Positions 1 through 4,978 of a DNA stretch of 5,312 bases are shown here, piece by piece; position 1 is the first letter of the stretch; every line of letters starts with the position of its first letter. The position numbers and the translations under genes were made by a program. The notes beneath the pieces were generated by a model. The model was not told the origin of the DNA. It searched no databases and saw only the letters and a program-made list of their open reading frames with translations. Origin of the DNA: Burkholderiales bacterium (GTDB lineage: Bacteria; Pseudomonadota; Gammaproteobacteria; Burkholderiales; Burkholderiaceae_A); NCBI GenBank assembly GCA_030834045.1, contig JAURFZ010000101.1, positions 1-5,312 of the forward strand, written 5' to 3'.

Positions 1-812
1 AATTGGGAGATGTATTCGTAGACTTGTTCAAGGTACTTAATTCGGAAGGGTTGCCCTGAGATATACGGATGAATAGCGATTGCTAGAATCTTCGCCCGAT
101 TCTCGCCCTCTTGATAAAGCCTATCGAACGAGTCGATGCATTTCTGGGTCCAATAAGCAGCCTCGTGGTATTGAACAGCCATAACTGGGATATCGTTGTT
201 CTCGATACTGTAGGGAAGCGTGATTAAAGGCCCATTCTGTGTTTTTATTTCTGTGGGTTCGTCGTCGTAGACCCAGTCCCCAATGTACTTGATCCCTTCT
301 TGGGTAAGGTAATCGGGGGTCTCAAGCGTCTGGGTTAAACCTGGGCCGAGCCATCCAACAGGTCGTTTGCCTGTGAAGTCGTGAATAACATCCAAAGATT
401 TTCTGATCATGCCTGGCTGGTCGTCTTCCTTGTGGATTGGACCTTGCTGGTAACTGTGGCCCATAAACTCCCAGCCGGAATCAAGGCATGCAGATGCCAC
501 CCTAGGATAGTCATGACAAACTCTGGCGTTTATTGAGAGAGTCGGTCTCACTCCAAGGCGTTCGTAGAGCTCGTGAAAGCGCCAGAATCCAACTCTCATG
601 CCGTACTCGTGCCAGCTCCAGTTTGGTACATCAGGTAGAAGGCTAGCGCCGGTAGGCGCAGGAATGACCTGCCGTGCCATTGTCTTGTGAATATCCCAAA
701 ACTCAAGATTCACGATTGTCCAGATGACGATCTTGTTATTGTCCGGAAGCTTGAGCCGAGGTCGATCAACGATTGCACTGAACTGGCTTCGTTCTTGTGG
801 TGTCATGGACAT
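1..812 (-). CDS. PuuE-like polysaccharide deacetylase/allantoinase-family protein (3' end outside window)
   Basis: The 270 residues visible read as a carbohydrate-esterase-4 fold protein of the PuuE-like branch. This branch hydrolyses C-N bonds of amide or cyclic-amide substrates (allantoin in PuuE itself) or is uncharacterised; it is probably cytoplasmic, as no signal peptide is visible. Marks seen: an N-L-E motif at residues 35-37 where classical deacetylases have the metal-binding T-F-D-D; PNWSWHEYGMRVGFWR (about 63-78); WEFMGHS with His119; GWLGPGLTQT (153-162); and AIHPYISG (246-253) with His248. The missing acidic pair of motif 1 fits PuuE-type proteins, some of which are known to work without the metal of true polysaccharide deacetylases. 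The ATG lies two bases after the stop of the DUF1330 gene, with GAGGG six bases upstream; a second in-frame ATG is two codons on. About 20-40 C-terminal residues are probably cut off. The family call is firm; the substrate is unknown. Confidence 0.88.
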   Translation of the reverse strand, partial: MSMTPQERSQFSAIVDRPRLKLPDNNKIVIWTIVNLEFWDIHKTMARQVIPAPTGASLLPDVPNWSWHEYGMRVGFWRFHELYERLGVRPTLSINARVCHDYPRVASACLDSGWEFMGHSYQQGPIHKEDDQPGMIRKSLDVIHDFTGKRPVGWLGPGLTQTLETPDYLTQEGIKYIGDWVYDDEPTEIKTQNGPLITLPYSIENNDIPVMAVQYHEAAYWTQKCIDSFDRLYQEGENRAKILAIAIHPYISGQPFRIKYLEQVYEYISQ

Positions 813-814
813 AG

Positions 815-1111
815 CTAGCCCTCGTAGCCTTCTACCACGCGCATATCTCGATCAGCTGCTGCGCCCATAACACGCAATGCTTCTTGGTAAGCGGGGCTCT
901 CGTGAGTGTCGAGCGCGGTTTGGAGGTCCGGAAACTCGACAACAACTGTACGCTGCATTTGACCAGACTCGTACACCTGCGAGGGCAAACCCCTAATTAA
1001 GAACCGACCTCCTGCCGCCAAGATTGCTGGGCCTGCAAGCGCGGCATAGTCCGCCATTGCTTTAGCGTCGAAGATCTCTCTGTAACTGGTTACCCAATAG
1101 GCTTTCGGCAT
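815..1111 (-). CDS. DUF1330 family protein
   Basis: A 98-residue protein with the typical DUF1330 pattern: it opens MPKAYWVTSY, then has YAALAGPAILAAGGRFLIRG (about 22-41), a VVVEFPDLQTA strand-and-helix element, an SPAYQEAL helix, and ends near VVEGYEG. Known DUF1330 proteins are small ferredoxin-like (dimeric alpha-beta barrel) proteins of unproven biochemical role. I chose the ATG at 1111 because AAGGAG lies eight bases upstream and because family members usually begin MPKAYW. An in-frame GTG at 1135 would add eight residues but would place the strong ribosome site inside the gene. It is the first gene of a leftward pair and ends two bases before the PuuE-like gene, so the two products may act in one pathway. 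Family assignment is confident; function is not known. Confidence 0.9.
   Translation of the reverse strand: MPKAYWVTSYREIFDAKAMADYAALAGPAILAAGGRFLIRGLPSQVYESGQMQRTVVVEFPDLQTALDTHESPAYQEALRVMGAAADRDMRVVEGYEG
819..823 (-). promoter_or_regulatory. Shine-Dalgarno (GAGGG) of the PuuE-like gene
   Basis: GAGGG on the minus strand lies six bases before the ATG at 812 and is embedded in the last sense codons of the DUF1330 gene. It fixes the start of the deacetylase-like gene and suggests that its translation is coupled to termination of the upstream gene. Confidence 0.6.
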
Positions 1112-1119
1112 GTTTGTGT

Positions 1120-1125
1120 CTCCTT
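1120..1125 (-). promoter_or_regulatory. Shine-Dalgarno (AAGGAG) of the DUF1330 gene
   Basis: A near-consensus AAGGAG on the minus strand, eight bases before the ATG at 1111. It decides in favour of that ATG over the longer GTG start at 1135. Confidence 0.75.
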
Positions 1126-1171
1126 TGAATGTCACACTGTTTGGCAGGTCTCTTAATTAAACTCTAATCGA

Positions 1172-1193
1172 AGGCAAGCAACTGCCTAGGCAA
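1172..1193. promoter_or_regulatory. Overlapping inverted repeats in the divergent intergenic region (operator-like)
   Basis: The 209 bases between the divergent genes (1112-1320) contain no gene. Within them, AGGCA (1172-1176) and TGCCT (1183-1187) form a five-base-pair stem with a six-base loop. TGCCT also belongs to the perfect ten-base palindrome TGCCTAGGCA (1183-1192). AGGCAA occurs twice, at 1172-1177 and 1188-1193, exactly 16 bases apart. An A/T-rich TACTATAAC follows at 1194-1202. The arrangement could be an operator controlling one or both divergent units, but no well-matched -35/-10 pair is visible on either strand, so the role is inference. Confidence 0.3.
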
Positions 1194-1310
1194 TACTATA
1201 ACGAGGCTGGAAATTTACCTTCCTTAAACCAACAAATCGCCTGCGTTTCTATAGAGACACGGCAGCCTAACGTTACTATAGGAGCGTTGTTAGGATGAGA
1301 TCAAAACTTT

Positions 1311-1315
1311 GGAGG
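1311..1315 (+). promoter_or_regulatory. Shine-Dalgarno (GGAGG) of the alx-like gene
   Basis: A perfect GGAGG five bases before TTG at 1321. That TTG opens a frame encoding the expected N-terminus of an Alx/TerC protein (AIGTPNLW). The site indicates that the original start is TTG 1321 and not the in-frame ATG at 1356, which has no comparable ribosome site. Confidence 0.7.
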
Positions 1316-1355
1316 TTAGCTTGGGTGATGCTGTAGCAATTGGAACGCCAAACCT

Positions 1356-1871
1356 ATGGCTCATTTTGTGGCCTTTGTTTTTGTTGCACTACTGGTTGAT
1401 TTTTTCGCCCTCAATCGTCAGGGTGCGCACACCGTCAGTATCAAAGAAGCAACCATCTGGTCGCTAATATGGGTGTCGGTCTCCTTTGTTTTTGTTGCCT
1501 GGCTCTGGTGGTACCTTGGGGGCCTTGACGAGGATCCTGCAGCGCAGACGCTTGCCAATGCAAAGGCGCTTGAATTTGTTACGGGTTACTTGGTTGAAAA
1601 GGCACTGGCAGTAGACAATATTTTTGTCTTCTTAATGCTTTTTACCTATTTTTCCGTGCCTCCCGACTTTCAGAAGCGTGTGCTGATGATTGGAATTCTT
1701 GGGGCTCTGGTGCTGCGCGCCATCATGATTCTATTGGGGGCCTGGCTTATCTCTCAGTTTCACTGGGTGATGTACGTCTTCGTAGCGTTCATTGTTTATA
1801 CGGGTGTGTTGATGTGGTGGGCGGCCGGTCAAGAACCCGACCTTGACAACAATCCAGCCTGCTGTGGGTGA
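1356..1871 (+). CDS. N-terminal fragment of the Alx/TerC-family protein
   Basis: This is the 171-residue open frame a gene caller would report for the first half of the broken alx-like gene. It carries about five membrane helices: near residues 4-20, 34-54, 84-101, 109-131 and 138-156. It includes EATIWSLIWV and the metal-site segment TGYLVEKALAVDNIFVFLML (Asp87-Asn88). Residues M-A-H at the start, and C-C-G at the end after DNNPA, come from out-of-frame sequence; they are not family sequence. The ATG at 1356 lacks a good ribosome site, so this fragment is probably not the native start. The stop overlaps the GTG of the next fragment (GTGA at 1868-1871). Whether it is translated as a separate protein is unknown. 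Confidence 0.5.
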   Translation: MAHFVAFVFVALLVDFFALNRQGAHTVSIKEATIWSLIWVSVSFVFVAWLWWYLGGLDEDPAAQTLANAKALEFVTGYLVEKALAVDNIFVFLMLFTYFSVPPDFQKRVLMIGILGALVLRAIMILLGAWLISQFHWVMYVFVAFIVYTGVLMWWAAGQEPDLDNNPACCG

Positions 1872-2365
1872 AGCGCCGCATGAAGATTTCCCCGCATTAC
1901 GATGGTGAACGTTTCTTCACCGTGGTGGATGGTGTAAAAATGGCTACACCTCTGTTTGTTGTTATTGCACTTATTGGAATCGTTGATGTTATTTTTGCCG
2001 TGGATTCCATACCGGCCATCTTCGCAATTACAACGGACCCCTTTATTGTTCTTACGTCAAATGTTTTTGCCATTCTCGGGCTTCGAGCCATGTACTTTGT
2101 GCTTGCAGGCATGCATGAGCGTTTTCATTTGCTCTCCTATGGGCTTGCCATTGTTCTGGTCTTTATCGGCGTGAAGATGCTGCTCATCGATATATATAAA
2201 ATTCCCATTCCATGGTCCTTGGGTTTTACTGTGACGACGCTTGCCCTCACCATGTTGCTTTCTCTGCGAATTCCAGCCAAGCCAGGTGAGTCTGGCTCAG
2301 CCTTTCCTTTTGAGCCCAAGGAGAAGTCAGACCCAGACACGAAGTCACAGTCTGAAAGGGGTTAG
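1868..2365 (+). CDS. C-terminal fragment of the Alx/TerC-family protein
   Basis: A 165-residue open frame from GTG 1868 (or ATG 1880) covering the second half of the TerC domain. It begins in the loop ISPHYDGERFFTVVDG (about 7-22) and continues through helices near 27-54, 59-82, 88-109 and 115-134. It includes VIFAVDSIPAIFAITTDPFIVLTSN and AILGLRAMYFVLAG, nearly identical from memory to E. coli Alx. Gly37 stands where relatives usually have Glu, three residues before Asp40. There is no Shine-Dalgarno before GTG 1868. The frame is readable upstream only as far as a TGA at 1844-1846, which fits a lost base in the original single gene better than a bona fide separate gene. Confidence 0.5.
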   Translation: MKRRMKISPHYDGERFFTVVDGVKMATPLFVVIALIGIVDVIFAVDSIPAIFAITTDPFIVLTSNVFAILGLRAMYFVLAGMHERFHLLSYGLAIVLVFIGVKMLLIDIYKIPIPWSLGFTVTTLALTMLLSLRIPAKPGESGSAFPFEPKEKSDPDTKSQSERG

Positions 2366-2428
2366 GGGTTTGTAGTAAAGTCTGGGCAGAGACGGATCAA
2401 GTGCTTCTTTAAAAAGGTAGTGACTCTT

Positions 2429-2746
2429 ATGCCAAGCGCGTATTTTATTAATCCTGAGCAGGCCTCTGTTGAAGAGATCAATCTGGATAACGGTCTTGAT
2501 TCCATAAAGAAGTGGATCGGCCAAGAGAGCATCGACAGTGATGAGGTGGGGCGCGATGGCGATCTTCTCTTCTTCGATGAGGCTTGTTTTATTCGGGCAA
2601 AGCCCGATTCCAAAAGGTTTAAGCTCGACACGCTTGCACCGGTCGCTGGTAAGGGTGTTTTCGTGGGATCTGCTGGTGGGCCAGAGACCCTCAAAGGACC
2701 CTCGGTTACGCTTGAGGCGCTTAAAGAGCGGGTGGTTTTTTCCTAG
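2429..2746 (+). CDS. Small conserved-looking hypothetical protein (105 aa)
   Basis: I do not recognise a named family. The protein starts MPSAYFINPEQASVEEI, has an acidic middle (ESIDSDEVGRDGDLLFFDE, about 35-53), then LAPVAGKGVFVGSAGG, and ends in a helix, VTLEALKERVVF. It has no membrane helix, signal peptide or cysteine cluster; Cys56 (numbering from this start) is the only cysteine. The layout of an N-terminal Y-x-I-(N/D)-P strand, a D-G-D-x-L-(F/Y)-x-D-(E/D) strand, then an A-G-K/R-G-hydrophobic turn and an L-x-x-L-x-x-R-V helix resembles small proteins of unknown function scattered in bacteria and phages; that resemblance is from memory. ATG 2429 is preferred because AAGG lies 11 bases upstream. 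An alternative GTG at 2420 sits only two bases from that AAGG. It lies 63 bases after the alx-like gene and about 58 bases before the acyltransferase frame, in the same direction, so co-transcription is plausible. Confidence 0.75.
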   Translation: MPSAYFINPEQASVEEINLDNGLDSIKKWIGQESIDSDEVGRDGDLLFFDEACFIRAKPDSKRFKLDTLAPVAGKGVFVGSAGGPETLKGPSVTLEALKERVVFS

Positions 2747-2804
2747 TCTTCTATTGCGAGTCTAGCCGTTAACCTTTAGAACCGGTCTTTTCAGTTCACT
2801 TGGG

Positions 2805-3440
2805 TTGGTCGCCTTGAATACCGAATCCGTCACAAGTGGTTTTCGCCCGGCGGCGCGCACCATATTTAACACCCCAGTGGTTACGCCTTGTCTGCGGGTC
2901 GGCTCAAAACTCTGCCTTCGTATGCTTGGCTGGCGTTTTCAGGGCTCGATTCCAGGGCATATGCAAAAGGCTGTTGTGATTGCAGCCCCGCACACCAGTA
3001 ACTGGGATCTCCCTTACAGCCTTATGGCCGCTTTTGGCCTGGGCCTGCAGCTGCATTGGCTTGGTAAGGCAAGCCTTTTTGGGTTTCCGTTCAAAGGTCT
3101 TATGCGTTGGCTCGGTGGCATTGGCGTTGACCGAAGCCGACCCGGGCAATTGGTGTCGGCGGCTGTTAACTGTTTCGAAAACACCCAAAGGCCTTTGTTT
3201 CTTATGATTCCGCCAGAAGGAACGCGAAGTAAAGTTCGCGAATGGAAAACAGGGTTTTATTACATTGCCCAGGGTGCTCAGGTGCCTATCATCCTTGCTT
3301 ACATGGACCATGAAAAAAAAGAGGCAGGTGTTGGCCCATGTCTTGATGTTACTGGCGATGTCGATGTTGATATGGCGACAGTGAAGGCCTTCTACGCGCC
3401 CATTCAGGGGTTTAGGCCAAACCAATTCGACGCCAGTTAA
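2805..3440 (+). CDS. PlsC-like 1-acylglycerol-phosphate (lysophospholipid) acyltransferase family protein
   Basis: Members of this family transfer an acyl chain to lysophosphatidate or a related lyso-lipid at the inner membrane surface. The 211-residue product has the HX4D catalytic motif as APHTSNWDLP (His63, Asp68), the substrate-binding block GGIGVDRS (104-111), PPEGTRS (136-142), and GAQVPII (157-163), all in the usual order. There is no clear transmembrane helix; residues 25-45 could be an amphipathic membrane-binding helix. The sequence matches the short soluble-like PlsC subgroup of about 180-200 residues, so the exact acceptor lipid cannot be named. The start is uncertain: the frame is open from 2766 without any ATG. 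TTG 2805 and TTG 2814 have no good ribosome site, and internal GTG or ATG codons near 2879-2924 would give a start closer to the family core. It is convergent with gor. An eight-A run at 3313-3320 is in frame. Confidence 0.88.
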   Translation: MVALNTESVTSGFRPAARTIFNTPVVTPCLRVGSKLCLRMLGWRFQGSIPGHMQKAVVIAAPHTSNWDLPYSLMAAFGLGLQLHWLGKASLFGFPFKGLMRWLGGIGVDRSRPGQLVSAAVNCFENTQRPLFLMIPPEGTRSKVREWKTGFYYIAQGAQVPIILAYMDHEKKEAGVGPCLDVTGDVDVDMATVKAFYAPIQGFRPNQFDAS

Positions 3441-3457
3441 GACGACGTTATTCGGTT

Positions 3458-3478
3458 AGGTTTCAAACGCGAAAGCCT
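3458..3478. terminator. Weak imperfect hairpin between convergent genes
   Basis: AGGTTTC (3458-3464) and GAAAGCCT (3471-3478) pair with one bulged G around a six-base loop, midway between the stops of the acyltransferase and gor genes. There is no T-run on either side, so a bidirectional intrinsic terminator is only a possibility. Confidence 0.2.
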
Positions 3479-3516
3479 CACCGGGTCTCTGCATCGGTTC
3501 ATTTCAGCTAGACGTT

Positions 3517-4878
3517 TTAGAGCCCGTGCTGAATACTCGGGCTGCGCATGGTGACAAGTTCTTCGGCAGCGGTTGGGTGGACTGCCAGTGTTGCATCAAA
3601 GGCTGCCTTGGTTGCCTTCATCTGAAGGGCAATTCCAATAAGCTGCGACATCTCACCTGTGTCTGGGCCAATGCTATGAAAGCCTACGATTTCATCGTTG
3701 TCACGATTCACAAGCAGCTTAAAGAAGGTGCGCGAGGCATGGCCTGAGACGGTTGCCTTGAGCGGCCGAAAGCTGGACTTGTAGACATCAAGTCTTGGAT
3801 AGCTTACAAGGGCCTGCTCCTCGGTAAGGCCCACAGTGCCAAGCTCTGGCGTTGTAAATACGGCGGTTGGGACAAGGCTATGGTTAACAGTAATGGCCTT
3901 GCCCCCAAAGACATTATCGGCAAAAGCATGGCCCTCGCGAATCGCCATCGGCGTAAGGTTTACCCGGTTGGTGACATCGCCGACTGCGTAAACGGAAGGC
4001 AGATTGGACTGAGACCATTCATTTACGGCAATGGCTCCCTGGTCGTTTAGTTCAATGCCAGCCTCTTTAAGACCAAGGTTTTCGGTATTGGGTTGACGAC
4101 CAATTGCCTTAAGCACAATGTCAGCATAAAGGCTCGCGCCATTTTCGAGGCTAATTTCAAGGCCTTCGGGTTTTTTCACTACTTTGGTGATGACCTGGCG
4201 ATGATGAAGCGTCATGCCTGAAAGCTTGAGTTCCTCAGCAAGTTGATGCCGAAGTTCTTGGTCAAAACCACGCAAGACCAGATCGCTTCGATAGACAAGG
4301 TGCACCTCCGACCCAAGGTGCTGCAACACGCAGGCGAGTTCCAAGGCGATGTATCCCGCGCCCTGCACGACAACCCGCTTCGGCTGTCGGGCGAGCTTAA
4401 AGAAGTCATTGGAGTCAATGCAGAGCTCATGACCGGGGATACGGGTGTCTGTGACAGGTCGCGCTCCTGTGGCAATAAGAAGCGTCTTTGCGGAAATTTT
4501 CTCTTGCTCGTTAATAACGATTGTGTTGGCGTCGACCAGGCGTGCATGGCCTTCGTAAATTTGTACGCCAGCCTTCTCAAGGTTCCCCCGATAGATCTGT
4601 TCGAGCCTGTCGACCTCTTGGTCGCGATTTTTAACCAGGGTCTCCCAATTAAACTTGGGTGTATCCATACTCCAGCCATAGCCGCGTGCCTCATCAAACT
4701 CAATGGCAAAACGGCTTGCATAGACCATAAGCTTCTTGGGAACGCAGCCTCGAATGACGCAGGTTCCACCAAGTCGGTATTCTTCAATCAGCGCAACTCT
4801 GGCACCGTAGCCTGCAGCAATACGGGCTGCGCGTACCCCCCCCGAGCCACCTCCAATTACAACCAGGTCGTAGGTCAA
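3517..4878 (-). CDS. gor: Glutathione-disulfide reductase
   Basis: This cytoplasmic FAD homodimer reduces oxidised glutathione with NADPH and maintains the thiol pool. The 453 residues are full length for the family. The N-terminal FAD Rossmann motif is GGGSGG (9-14). The redox-active disulfide is in GGTCVIRGCVPKKL (Cys40, Cys45). A second Rossmann motif, GAGYIALELA, is followed by VYRSDLVLRGFD, whose two arginines mark NADPH over NADH preference. AVGDVTNR is the second FAD contact. The C-terminal HPTAAEELVTMR supplies the catalytic His434-Glu439 pair. This combination separates it from lipoamide dehydrogenase, mercuric reductase and trypanothione reductase. The start is TTG at 4878 with AAGGA seven bases upstream; no in-frame ATG gives the family N-terminus. 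An eight-C run at 4836-4843 stays in frame. It lies downstream of the EamA-like gene on the same strand, separated by 100 bases containing a hexamer array. Confidence 0.97.
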   Translation of the reverse strand: MTYDLVVIGGGSGGVRAARIAAGYGARVALIEEYRLGGTCVIRGCVPKKLMVYASRFAIEFDEARGYGWSMDTPKFNWETLVKNRDQEVDRLEQIYRGNLEKAGVQIYEGHARLVDANTIVINEQEKISAKTLLIATGARPVTDTRIPGHELCIDSNDFFKLARQPKRVVVQGAGYIALELACVLQHLGSEVHLVYRSDLVLRGFDQELRHQLAEELKLSGMTLHHRQVITKVVKKPEGLEISLENGASLYADIVLKAIGRQPNTENLGLKEAGIELNDQGAIAVNEWSQSNLPSVYAVGDVTNRVNLTPMAIREGHAFADNVFGGKAITVNHSLVPTAVFTTPELGTVGLTEEQALVSYPRLDVYKSSFRPLKATVSGHASRTFFKLLVNRDNDEIVGFHSIGPDTGEMSQLIGIALQMKATKAAFDATLAVHPTAAEELVTMRSPSIQHGL

Positions 4879-4885
4879 ATTTGTT

Positions 4886-4890
4886 TCCTT
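4886..4890 (-). promoter_or_regulatory. Shine-Dalgarno (AAGGA) of gor
   Basis: AAGGA on the minus strand lies seven bases before TTG 4878 and supports that TTG as the start codon of gor, since there is no suitable ATG in frame. Confidence 0.65.
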
Positions 4891-4914
4891 TCAAAGCAAT
4901 TCGGGCCGTAGCCT

Positions 4915-4968
4915 ATGTCAATGTCGATGCCAGCCTAAACGTCAGCGTTAACGTTAACGTTAATGTAA
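4915..4968. repeat. Degenerate tandem hexamer array with a perfect palindrome
   Basis: Nine adjoining hexamers can be read on the plus strand: atgtca, atgtcg, atgcca, gcctaa, acgtca, gcgtta, acgtta, acgtta, atgtaa (consensus near ACGTTA). Similarity is strongest in the last half. Positions 4948-4963 form a perfect 16-base palindrome, TTAACGTTAACGTTAA. The array fills most of the space between the EamA-like stop and gor. The minus strand of its right part reads TTGACA (plus 4916-4921), a perfect -35 hexamer about 37 bases from the gor start, although no good -10 follows at 17 bases. A regulatory role in gor expression is possible but unproven; slippage-generated low-complexity sequence is the simple alternative. 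Confidence 0.6.
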
Positions 4969-4978
4969 ACAGGGCGGG

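Larger units (their letters stand above)
1321..2365 (+). pseudogene. alx: Alx/TerC-family integral membrane protein, interrupted by two -1 frameshifts
   Basis: TerC/Alx proteins are inner-membrane proteins with about nine helices, linked to manganese and metal homeostasis; the best match from memory is E. coli Alx (YgjT). The gene is spread over three frames. TTG 1321 reads MGDAVAIGTPNLWLI; the reading then has to move back one base in the T-run at 1364-1367 to continue FVAFVFVALLVDFFALNRQGAH. A second backward shift at the CC at 1858-1859 joins DNNPA to LLWVKRRMK. Adding one T and one C restores 348 residues (E. coli Alx is about 320), with both metal-site motifs: VDN at 98-100 and AVDSIPA near 227-233. 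Positions usually Gly and Glu are Val155 and Gly220. The extra C-terminal tail is hydrophilic and rich in Lys, Ser, Glu and Asp. It heads a possible three-gene rightward unit. The damage could be a real recent inactivation or sequencing/assembly error. Confidence 0.8.

Noticed and set aside
1112..1135. Longer DUF1330 protein from GTG 1135
   Set aside because: The AAGGAG ribosome site would lie within the coding region, and the family N-terminus MPKAYW begins at the ATG at 1111.
1360..1372. Programmed -1 ribosomal frameshift at the T-run of the alx-like gene
   Set aside because: The sequence is not a canonical X-XXY-YYZ slippery heptamer, no convincing stimulatory structure follows, and a second shift without a slippery site would also be needed.
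1321..2365. Tellurite-resistance operon
   Set aside because: Only a TerC-family protein of the Alx type is present; no TerA, TerB, TerD, TerE or TerZ partners are seen, so the tellurite label would be misleading.
2904..3425. 173-residue minus-strand frame opposite the acyltransferase
   Set aside because: It is a shadow of the plus-strand gene carrying the HX4D and PEGTRS motifs; its own translation has no family features.
4212..4787. 191-residue minus-strand frame inside gor
   Set aside because: It is an alternative frame of gor itself, with no family resemblance; the real frame keeps every catalytic motif.
4243..4911. 222-residue plus-strand open frame opposite gor
   Set aside because: It is antisense to the strongly motif-supported glutathione reductase, has no recognisable domain, and its reading frame follows gor codon structure.
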